From: Bacteroidales bacterium | GTDB lineage: Bacteria; Bacteroidota; Bacteroidia; Bacteroidales; UBA12077 | DNA: 31,996 nt | Reading direction: 5' to 3' | NCBI GenBank assembly: GCA_003446015.1 | Contig: DMBU01000083.1 | Coordinates: forward strand, 1-31,996 | Shown: in pieces, positions 6,706 through 13,491 of the stretch | Position numbering within the stretch: position 1 is the first letter of the stretch | Layout: every line of letters starts with the position of its first letter | Program-made: the position numbers and the translations under genes | The notes under the pieces: generated by a model | The model's database searches: none | Seen by the model: the letters and a program-made list of their open reading frames with translations, nothing else | What the model was told of the DNA's origin: nothing

Positions 6706-7638
6706 TTAGATATTAAAAATTTTACTGATTTCTATTTTATCGAGGGATAATTGATTGGTAAGCTCTTCTATGCCATTAAATTTTTTTTCATCTCTTATTC
6801 TCTTTACAAACGACACCGTAATGGTTTGATTGTAAATTTTTTGATCAAAATTAAGTATGTGTACTTCAATGTTTTTTAAGCCAGGCTGAGGTTCAATAGT
6901 AGGTCTTGAGCCAATATTTAACATTCCAAAATATGAATCGCTGTTTAACTGTACACGAACAGCATAAACTCCATCTTTAGGGACTTGTTTATATGGTTCA
7001 GGGATTTTAATATTTGCAGTAGGAAATCCTATTTTTCTCCCAATTTGATTTCCTTCAACAACATTTCCACTAATGAAGTATTCGTAACCTAAGTATTTGT
7101 TGGCAATATCCAGATCGCCCTTCATTAAAAATTCTCTGATTTTGGTTGAACTCACCTTGTCATCATTCACAAGCTTTGCATCAAGTCTTTCAATGCTAAA
7201 ACCATATTTTTGGGCACAATCATTTAAAAACTCAAATCCAGCTTTTCTGTCTTTGCCAAATTGATGATTGAATCCGACTACAAGATGTTTTACTTTTATT
7301 TTTTTTACCAGGTATTCCTCAATAAAATCACAAGCCGATAATTGTGAAAATTCTTTTGTGAATGGAATAATTATTAAATGATCAACATTTGTTTTTGATA
7401 ATAGATATTTCTTTTCTTCAATATTATTTAATAATCGAAGCAATTCAACATCTTTATCAAGAACAAGTCTTGGATGCGGCCACAGGGTCACAATAACAGA
7501 TTCTCCTCCTTTTTCCAAAGCAATTTCCTTTAAACGATCCAAAACCCTCTGGTGTCCTAGATGAACACCATCAAAAACGCCTATCGTTAGAATAGGGTTG
7601 AGAATATTTAAATCATTTATGTCAGTATGTATTATCAC
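6706..7638 (-). CDS. ribF: Riboflavin kinase / FAD synthetase
   Basis: Bifunctional enzyme that phosphorylates riboflavin to FMN and adenylylates FMN to FAD. At 310 aa it has normal length. The N-terminal FAD synthetase (nucleotidyltransferase) module shows GVFDGVHLGHQ (20-30, with the HxGH motif) and SSTKIREFL (163-171). The C-terminal riboflavin kinase module begins about residue 183 and shows GRKIGFPTANI (200-210) and the GSRPT segment (243-247). Its product supports flavoenzymes such as the SdhA encoded in this window. A -7 element lies at 7661-7668. No terminator is evident before ahcY, which has its own promoter. Confidence 0.97.
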   Translation of the reverse strand: MIIHTDINDLNILNPILTIGVFDGVHLGHQRVLDRLKEIALEKGGESVIVTLWPHPRLVLDKDVELLRLLNNIEEKKYLLSKTNVDHLIIIPFTKEFSQLSACDFIEEYLVKKIKVKHLVVGFNHQFGKDRKAGFEFLNDCAQKYGFSIERLDAKLVNDDKVSSTKIREFLMKGDLDIANKYLGYEYFISGNVVEGNQIGRKIGFPTANIKIPEPYKQVPKDGVYAVRVQLNSDSYFGMLNIGSRPTIEPQPGLKNIEVHILNFDQKIYNQTITVSFVKRIRDEKKFNGIEELTNQLSLDKIEISKIFNI

Positions 7639-7964
7639 AAATATCTAATTTTTAAGATGACAAAATTAAAAAATAAACCTAACTAATATGTACTAAAATT
7701 AAACTTAACCATAAAGAGCTCATTTTAACACAGAGATTTGAATGAAGAGTAAACCTTTTTTTGCTTTGGTTATAATTCGATAACAGACATTTATCCATTT
7801 ATTTACTATAAAACTTGTATTTTATTCAATCATCACTATTTGAACGCAAAGTTTTAAAATATTTGCTAAATTCGCCATTAAATAAAATGAATCCCTTGCA
7901 ATATTATTACATAATATTGTGTTTTGTAATCAATACATTAGCTAATCAATAAATTAAAGATATA
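7639..7964. other. Divergent intergenic region ribF / tlpA-like
   Basis: No gene is seen. The region separates divergent transcripts and is very AT-rich. The ribF side has the -7 element at 7661-7668. On the plus side TAAATTCG (7867-7874) resembles a -7 element, but the nearest upstream TTTG (7839-7842) is 24 nt away, which is too far, so the promoter of the gene at 7965 is unresolved. Confidence 0.6.
7661..7668 (-). promoter_or_regulatory. -7 element of ribF
   Basis: TAATTTTG on the minus strand matches TAnnTTTG. No TTG is found at the expected -33 distance. The leader before the ATG at 7638 would be about 17 nt. Confidence 0.4.
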
Positions 7965-9125
7965 ATGAAAAAAGTTTTTTGGATTTTAATTCTTGCATTA
8001 AGTTTTAACTCGTGTGAAACCACTCCTGAATTTTTTACTATTTCGGGAGAAATAAAAAATGCGAATGGCGAGAAGCTATACCTAATTGAATTACAGACGA
8101 ATAATGTTGTTTTTCTGGATTCTGTAATTTTAAATGACGAAGGAATATTTTCGTTTAAGGGCCAAACAGATATTCCTAAATTTTATGCATTAAGAACAAG
8201 TGCCAATAATTATCTCACTTTAATTGTGCATCCTCTTGAACAAATTGTTGTAAAAACGAATGGTGAGAATTTAGCTAACAATCCAGTTATTGAGGGATCA
8301 CCCGAAAGTGTAAAAGTTTCTGAATTACGAGATCGTTTGGATGTTAGTGTTAAAAAGCTGGACTCCCTTGGAATGTATTACAAATCAATACTAGGCACAA
8401 ATGAAGTTTATCGTGTAAGAGACTCATTAAATGTGCTTTCGCAAGAAATTATTACAAGGCATACGGAGTATACAAAGGATTTTATTCTAAACAACCCGGA
8501 ATCATTAGCCAGTTTAATGGCTCTTTATCAGCAAATTGCCCCCAGAAAATATGTTCTGAATCCAAAAGATCATTTAGAATATTTTACACTTGTCGATTCT
8601 ACACTTATGGCAAAATATCCAGAATCTGAAGCTGTAAAATCTTTGCATACACAAATGAATGAAATTAACCGACAATTAAAAGTCGAAAATGAAATTAACA
8701 GTATTGTTGGAATAGGCGTTTTAGCTCCGGAGATTGAGCTCCAAAGTCCTAATGGAGATACCATTGCTCTTTCGTCTTTGAGAGGCAAATATGTTTTACT
8801 TGACTTTTGGGCTTCGTGGTGTCGTCCATGCAGAATTGAAAATCCAAATCTTGTGAATAGCTATAAAAAATATCACGAAAAAGGATTTGAAATTTTTCAG
8901 GTTTCGCTGGATAAGAAAGAAGAATCGTGGCTTGAAGCAATTGAAAGGGATCATCTTGACTGGATTCATGTTAGCGATTTGCAATACTGGAATTCAGAAG
9001 CAGCAAAATTATATCAGGTACAGGCCATCCCTGCAAGTTTTTTATTGGACAGAAATGGCAAAATCATTGCAAAAAATCTAAGAGGGGACGCCCTGGAAGC
9101 GAAACTTTCAGAAATATTTGATTAA
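7965..9125 (+). CDS. TlpA-like thiol:disulfide lipoprotein
   Basis: A 386-aa envelope thioredoxin-fold protein of the DUF4369-TlpA type typical of Bacteroidota. The signal peptide ends in a lipobox-like FNSC, with Cys17 as likely lipidation site. An N-terminal beta-rich DUF4369-like domain (about 22-115, FTISGEIKNANGEKLYL onward) and a helical linker (about 118-245) precede the AhpC/TSA-Redoxin domain (about 250-386). The active site is WCRPC with Cys286 and Cys289, and the cis-proline loop AIPASF is intact. It probably reduces or isomerises disulfides in periplasmic or surface proteins. The next gene is a tandem paralog that lacks the active-site cysteines. Which electron donor it uses is unknown. 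Confidence 0.9.
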   Translation: MKKVFWILILALSFNSCETTPEFFTISGEIKNANGEKLYLIELQTNNVVFLDSVILNDEGIFSFKGQTDIPKFYALRTSANNYLTLIVHPLEQIVVKTNGENLANNPVIEGSPESVKVSELRDRLDVSVKKLDSLGMYYKSILGTNEVYRVRDSLNVLSQEIITRHTEYTKDFILNNPESLASLMALYQQIAPRKYVLNPKDHLEYFTLVDSTLMAKYPESEAVKSLHTQMNEINRQLKVENEINSIVGIGVLAPEIELQSPNGDTIALSSLRGKYVLLDFWASWCRPCRIENPNLVNSYKKYHEKGFEIFQVSLDKKEESWLEAIERDHLDWIHVSDLQYWNSEAAKLYQVQAIPASFLLDRNGKIIAKNLRGDALEAKLSEIFD

Positions 9126-9149
9126 CTTAGCATCTTATAAAAAATTGAT

Positions 9150-9181
9150 ATCCGGTTATTTTTGCAAAAAGATAACCGGAT
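9150..9181 (+). terminator. Hairpin between tandem TlpA paralogs
   Basis: A perfect 10-bp stem, atccggttat (9150-9159) with ataaccggat (9172-9181), has a 12-nt loop and lies 25 nt after the first gene's stop. It lacks a downstream T-run on the plus strand, so termination may be weak or it may only attenuate. A TATTTTTG (9157-9164), matching the -7 consensus, lies in the loop side and could give the second gene its own start. Confidence 0.45.
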
Positions 9182-9212
9182 TATGATAAAAAATATTTAA
9201 AATTACTTTAGC

Positions 9213-10382
9213 ATGAAACGCTTAATCTATTTTATTTGTGGTTTAATAATTCTTACATCTTGTAATAATTCAACTAAAATTGAAATTTCAGGAACAATTG
9301 AAAATGCAGAAGGAAAAAACCTTGTTTTCAGTGAGCTTTTAATTACCGGTCTTCAGGATATACAAACTACTAAATTAAGTAAAGAAGGAACTTTTAAGTT
9401 CAAAACTTCTACAGATATACCAAGGTTTTATCAGGTATCCATATCAAACAATAACTTTTTATCTTTATTAATAAACCCGGGTGAAAAGGTTCAAATCACT
9501 GCTAATGCTTCAGACATGAGCAAAGCCCTTATATCAGGATCAGAAGGTTCAGTTTTAGTTCAGAAATTAAGCAATCAGTTAATTGAAACAAAACAAAAGC
9601 TCGAACTAATAAATAAAAAGGTTAAAGCTATTCAAGGAACAGAGAATTTTAATAAGCAAATTGAAGCGTTGAATAATTCATATGCTGAAATAGTTAACCG
9701 ACAACGCGACTCATCCATTGCATTTATCATCAATAACCTAAATAGTCTGGCAAGCATAGTTGCCTTATACCAAAAATATGATGATGAAAATTATGTTTTA
9801 TATAAAAACAGAGATCTTCAGTATATTAAAATTGTATCGGAAGCATTGGAGAAAAAATATCCTGAATCGCAACATGTTAAGGCCTTAATTGCCGATAAAG
9901 AAAATTTACTTAAACGATACAATCAATTAAAAACAAACTCTCAGTTAAATGATATTGCAAAATCAGCTAAAGTACTTAGCATTCCTGAGATTTATCTGCC
10001 CAATCAGTCTGGTGATAGTATTTCATTAAATGCAGTTAATGCTAAATATATCTTACTAAACTTCTGGGCTTCGTGGAATCAGGAAAGTATTCAGCGAAAC
10101 ATTGATCTTAAAGATGTATACAAAAAATATCATATCAAAGGATTCGAAATTTACCAGATTTCGTTAGATACAAAAGTTGAAAACTGGGTTCGTTTAATAA
10201 ACTTTGATCAATTACCCTGGATTAATGTTATCGATTTAAATGGACGAACATCTTATTACGCCAAGATATACAATGTAAATAATCTGCCAACAAGTTATCT
10301 GATAAATCCAGATGGAGAAATTGTAATGACCAATCCATCAAAAAAAGATTTATTGAGCACATTTGAATATGCCTTAAAATAG
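9213..10382 (+). CDS. Cysteine-less TlpA-like paralog lipoprotein
   Basis: At 389 aa this is a full-length paralog of the preceding gene. It has a lipoprotein signal with LTSC (Cys17), a DUF4369-like domain (IEISGTIENAEGKNLVF onward), a lysine-rich helical linker (about 115-250) and a thioredoxin-fold domain (about 255-389). The redox motif WCRPC of its neighbour is replaced by WNQES (288-292), with Asn289 and Ser292 in place of the cysteines, while the surrounding FWASW and the cis-Pro loop (NLPTSY) remain. The reading frame is intact, so this is a conserved fold without thiol chemistry rather than a decayed pseudogene. A binding, chaperone or regulatory role is conceivable but unproven. Its stop is 6 nt before lpxH. 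Confidence 0.85.
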   Translation: MKRLIYFICGLIILTSCNNSTKIEISGTIENAEGKNLVFSELLITGLQDIQTTKLSKEGTFKFKTSTDIPRFYQVSISNNNFLSLLINPGEKVQITANASDMSKALISGSEGSVLVQKLSNQLIETKQKLELINKKVKAIQGTENFNKQIEALNNSYAEIVNRQRDSSIAFIINNLNSLASIVALYQKYDDENYVLYKNRDLQYIKIVSEALEKKYPESQHVKALIADKENLLKRYNQLKTNSQLNDIAKSAKVLSIPEIYLPNQSGDSISLNAVNAKYILLNFWASWNQESIQRNIDLKDVYKKYHIKGFEIYQISLDTKVENWVRLINFDQLPWINVIDLNGRTSYYAKIYNVNNLPTSYLINPDGEIVMTNPSKKDLLSTFEYALK

Positions 10383-10388
10383 CATGCC

Positions 10389-11147
10389 TTGAATAATAGA
10401 AAAAAAATATACTTTGCGTCAGACATTCATTTAGGACTTCCCAATTACGAGAAGAGTCTTGAAAGAGAAAAGTTGTTTGTTAAATGGCTTGATGAAATAA
10501 GGACTGATGCACAAGAAATTTACCTTTTAGGCGATATTTTCGATTTCTGGTTTGAATACAAACGTGCAATTCCTAAGGGTTTTTCAAGATTTCTAGGTAA
10601 AATTTGTGAAATAACAGATTCAGGAATTCCTGTTCACTTTTTTACTGGAAACCACGATATGTGGATTTTTGATTATTTACCCAAAGAAACAGGAGTAATT
10701 CTGCATAAGAAACCTATTATAAAGGAGTTTTCAGGTAAAAAATTCTATTTAGCTCATGGAGATGGTTTTGGGCCTGGTGATCCAATGTATAAAATGCTAA
10801 AAAAGATTTTTGCCAGTCGAATTTCACAATGGCTTTTTGCCAGATTTCATCCAAATTTAGGAATCGGTATAGCCAATTTATGGTCAACTCACAGCAGATA
10901 CTCAAGAGAAACTCGGCCTTTTGAGGGAGAAGATAAAGAGTGGCTCATCATCTACTCGAAAGAATTATTAGAAAAAGAACATTTCGATTTTTTAGTGTAT
11001 GGACATAGGCATTCGCCTTTAGACCTTAAGCTAAAAGAAAATAGCCGATACATTAATCTTGGCGATTGGTTAAGTCATTTTACATATGCCGAGTTCGACG
11101 GAGAAGAAATGTATCTGAAGAAATATACTAAAAACAACCTTCATTAA
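10389..11147 (+). CDS. lpxH: UDP-2,3-diacylglucosamine diphosphatase
   Basis: Calcineurin-like metallophosphoesterase of the LpxH type, cleaving UDP-2,3-diacylglucosamine to lipid X and UMP in lipid A biosynthesis at the inner membrane. At 252 aa the metal ligands are all visible: DIHLG (D12, H14), GDIFDFWFE (D49), GNHD (N88, H89), AHGD (H123) and YGHRHSP (H206, H208). The start is a TTG at 10389. The in-frame codons upstream run back to the preceding gene's TAG (10380-10382) without an ATG, and the nearby ATG at 10384 is out of frame and meets a stop after two codons. The 6-nt gap suggests coupling with the preceding gene. A general family phosphoesterase with another substrate is the main alternative. 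Confidence 0.9.
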   Translation: MNNRKKIYFASDIHLGLPNYEKSLEREKLFVKWLDEIRTDAQEIYLLGDIFDFWFEYKRAIPKGFSRFLGKICEITDSGIPVHFFTGNHDMWIFDYLPKETGVILHKKPIIKEFSGKKFYLAHGDGFGPGDPMYKMLKKIFASRISQWLFARFHPNLGIGIANLWSTHSRYSRETRPFEGEDKEWLIIYSKELLEKEHFDFLVYGHRHSPLDLKLKENSRYINLGDWLSHFTYAEFDGEEMYLKKYTKNNLH

Positions 11148-11190
11148 TTAGGAATAAACTATTAGTTTTGACGTTTGAAAGTTAAATAAA

Positions 11191-11661
11191 ATGAAATCCA
11201 TTAATTACATAATTCTTATAATACTTGTTACTGTTTCAGTTTATTCCTGTAGCGATGATCAGTGCAACGCTGATACTGATGCATTGTTGAAAACTGAATT
11301 GCTTGTACTGGATACAAATCTAACGTCCATCAAGTACCTTGCTAATTTATCGGTATATTCCCCGGAATGGACTGATAGCATTCATTATTCAGAGGAAGGA
11401 TCGAAGAATATTTTAAATTTCAACTTATCCCCAATTTCGGATACAACTGAAATTGTAATTACCTCTTTAAATGCAGCCTTAAACGATACCTTGTTTATTT
11501 ACTCTCGACGTGAATTGCTTTTTTTATCTCCGGAATGCGGGTTTGTGACGACTTTTACAATCGATACCATTTTAAACTCAACTAATTATATTGATTCTTT
11601 AAAAATCATTACTAAAAATATTTCAACTGAAAAAGATGGATCTATTAAAATATATTTTTAG
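11191..11661 (+). CDS. DUF6452-like lipoprotein
   Basis: A 156-aa secreted protein with a signal peptide ending VYSC (Cys20, probable lipoprotein). The mature part begins SDDQCNADTDALLKTELL and is predicted to be mostly beta-strand, with a late Cys-Gly (SPECGFVTTFTID) that could pair with the early cysteine. The pattern fits the Bacteroidota family DUF6452, but that assignment is from memory of the pattern. No function is known. Its 3' end overlaps the next gene by 26 nt in another frame, which implies coupled translation and a shared role in the envelope. Confidence 0.7.
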   Translation: MKSINYIILIILVTVSVYSCSDDQCNADTDALLKTELLVLDTNLTSIKYLANLSVYSPEWTDSIHYSEEGSKNILNFNLSPISDTTEIVITSLNAALNDTLFIYSRRELLFLSPECGFVTTFTIDTILNSTNYIDSLKIITKNISTEKDGSIKIYF

Positions 11662-12322
11662 TCTAAGCCTGGTTCTAATTTCTGTTTCTTTTTGTTTTGG
11701 ACAAGAAGAGAATCTTTATGCACCAAAAGAAGAAAAAGTACCCCTTGTACTAAAAGGTATTAAATTAGGAGTAAACGTTGGCCGTTTTACCGATTTTCAA
11801 TTTAAACCCGAGCGATTCTCTTACGAAGCTTCTCTTGATTTTAATTTAAGCAACAAATATTATGGTATCATTGAGGCCGGTTATTCTGAAATAGATTTAA
11901 AAAAAGAAAATTATAACTATTCATCCGAAGGGAATTTTTATAAGATAGGAATGGATTATAATATGCTTAAAAAGCAACCAAGCGATTATTTAGGAATGGG
12001 ATTTCGAATTGGAAGAGCAGATTTTACTCAGTCCGCAAATAACATATTAATTGAAGATGATCATTGGCCATCTTTTACCACAGCCATTGATTCAAAATCG
12101 TATAATATGTACTGGCTTGAAGTATCCTTTGGATTAAAAGGAGAACTATTTAAAAATGTGTATTTGGGTTGGGCAGCTATGGTGAAAATCAGAATGACAG
12201 GCGGAAAAGATGCTGCGTTTCAAGCATATGATATACCTGGATTTGGTAAGGGTGAAAGTTCCATTAACCTGGGAGCCAATTATTATATTTATTATCAAAT
12301 TCCTTTTAACCGAAATAAATAA
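11636..12322 (+). CDS. DUF6048-like outer-membrane protein
   Basis: A 228-aa protein with a cleavable signal peptide (about 1-22, ending FCFGQ). The rest is rich in alternating hydrophobic and aromatic residues (KLGVNVGRFTDFQF, YYGIIEAGYSEID, FYKIGMDYNML, MYWLEVSFGLKG, NLGANYYIYYQIPF), the pattern of an 8-10-strand outer-membrane beta-barrel. It resembles Bacteroidota DUF6048. The ATG at 11636 lies inside the upstream gene. It is the right start because the signal peptide begins there. The gene stops 1 nt before the convergent gene at 12324, so no terminator fits between them. Confidence 0.75.
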   Translation: MDLLKYIFSLSLVLISVSFCFGQEENLYAPKEEKVPLVLKGIKLGVNVGRFTDFQFKPERFSYEASLDFNLSNKYYGIIEAGYSEIDLKKENYNYSSEGNFYKIGMDYNMLKKQPSDYLGMGFRIGRADFTQSANNILIEDDHWPSFTTAIDSKSYNMYWLEVSFGLKGELFKNVYLGWAAMVKIRMTGGKDAAFQAYDIPGFGKGESSINLGANYYIYYQIPFNRNK

Positions 12323-12323
12323 T

Positions 12324-13301
12324 TTAATTGTAATAGTTTTTTAGTTTTTGCTGAAAAACTTGCTTGTTTACTTCATTTATTTGAGCAACGATAGAATTTA
12401 TTTTATTCATTCTTTCCAGTCGGGTTTCCATTGAAATAAATCGTTCGTCGAGAAATATAATTTTATCAATCTGATATCCGGCTTCGTTCAATCCCATTGC
12501 AACAGCAGCATTGAAATTGTCAAAAATTATAACCGATGGCAATTGATTATTGGCATAATCAACCATCGATTTTAACACCATTGATTTTATATATTTTATT
12601 TGAACCTCGCCCAGATAATTTGCCCCTACCAGTATTTTAACCAAATCAATACGTGATTTTGCCCTGCTTTTATGAATATGGGAAAGCTGGTCGTATTGTT
12701 TTTGACTCGTATTTAAAAGTAAATCGATAAATTCTTTTGGAATATCATTCAAGTGTCCGAGTTCATTGTTTTTCTTTTTAATAGTATATTCTTTAATCGC
12801 TAATTTTTGGTCAACCGGAATATAGTATTCCCATTTCTTTGTTCTTTTGTACGACTCTGTCATTGGATTAGGTTTCCACTTACTTTCAGGACGTTTCATT
12901 AATGGAGAAGTAATATCTAAATAACCTGTTTCTAAAGAATATAATAAACAGTTTACAAAGTGAACCCATCCTCCACCAATGGTTTGATGCAAAGCACTCC
13001 AAAGCGTTTTGTTTGTTTCCTCAGTCTCTTTTTGGCTTAGATTCGTGTCAACTTCTGTTTGCTTAAGCTTTTGTACAAACTCGTTTTCTAGTCTTGTTGG
13101 TATATAAGTAAATGAAGTTGATCCGTCATCGGCAACATTTGTATGATGCAGTTCTTTAATATCTAAGATGTAATTTGAATCATTTGCTAAAGTAATATGT
13201 ATCTGGAAATCTGCACCCCATTGCATTTTTGTGATTCCTTGAGATTGTGCAAAAAGTATTGTTGAGAAAAGACATACCCAAATTGTAATTAACTTTTTCA
13301 T
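12324..13301 (-). CDS. Unknown secreted protein
   Basis: I do not recognise the family. The 325-aa protein has a signal peptide (about 1-19, LITIWVCLFSTILFAQ). A first part (about 20-190) has mixed strands and a Gly-rich motif GGGWVHFVNC near 109-118. A Lys-rich helical region follows (about 190-245). The last third (about 250-325) looks helical with segments VIIFDNFNAAVAMGLNEAGY and FISMETRLERMNKINSIVAQ. It is probably periplasmic or outer-membrane associated. It stands alone, convergent with the gene ending at 12322 and separated from the mutase operon by repeats and a terminator. Confidence 0.7.
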   Translation of the reverse strand: MKKLITIWVCLFSTILFAQSQGITKMQWGADFQIHITLANDSNYILDIKELHHTNVADDGSTSFTYIPTRLENEFVQKLKQTEVDTNLSQKETEETNKTLWSALHQTIGGGWVHFVNCLLYSLETGYLDITSPLMKRPESKWKPNPMTESYKRTKKWEYYIPVDQKLAIKEYTIKKKNNELGHLNDIPKEFIDLLLNTSQKQYDQLSHIHKSRAKSRIDLVKILVGANYLGEVQIKYIKSMVLKSMVDYANNQLPSVIIFDNFNAAVAMGLNEAGYQIDKIIFLDERFISMETRLERMNKINSIVAQINEVNKQVFQQKLKNYYN

Positions 13302-13350
13302 GATTATTGATTGTTGGATTTGATCTTTTAAATTTACTGAAAATTTTAAT

Positions 13351-13422
13351 TAGCTGTTAGCTTTTAGCTATTAGCTTTTTGTTATTTCTCGCTAATAGCT
13401 AATAACTAAAGGCTAAAAGCTT
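13351..13422. repeat. TAGCTnTTAGC inverted repeat cluster
   Basis: Several variants of tagctattagc occur in both orientations. A perfect 11-bp pair (13365-13375 and 13391-13401) surrounds a 15-nt loop, and an alternative 10-bp pair (agcttttagc at 13359-13368, gctaaaagct at 13412-13421) competes with it. This looks like a dispersed intergenic repeat of Bacteroidota spacers rather than a terminator, since a separate terminator lies next to it. Confidence 0.55.
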
Positions 13423-13438
13423 CTCTGCAGAAAAAGAA

Positions 13439-13465
13439 AAAGCCCAACTTTTAAGTCAGGCCTTT
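13439..13465 (-). terminator. Terminator after mutB
   Basis: On the minus strand the arms 13453-13465 and 13439-13450 pair through about 11 positions, with two G-U pairs, one bulged G and a tight loop, followed by the T-rich ctttttctttttc. It lies 26 nt past the mutase stop codon. Confidence 0.7.
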
Positions 13466-13491
13466 CAACATAGTATAATTGTAATTTAAAT

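Noticed and set aside
8749..9081. Several short open frames overlapping the first TlpA-like gene
   Set aside because: All are alternative frames of the thioredoxin-domain coding sequence.
9213..10382. Pseudogene call for the cysteine-less TlpA paralog
   Set aside because: The frame is complete, with signal peptide, all domains and the cis-proline loop retained, so loss of the cysteines alone does not indicate decay.
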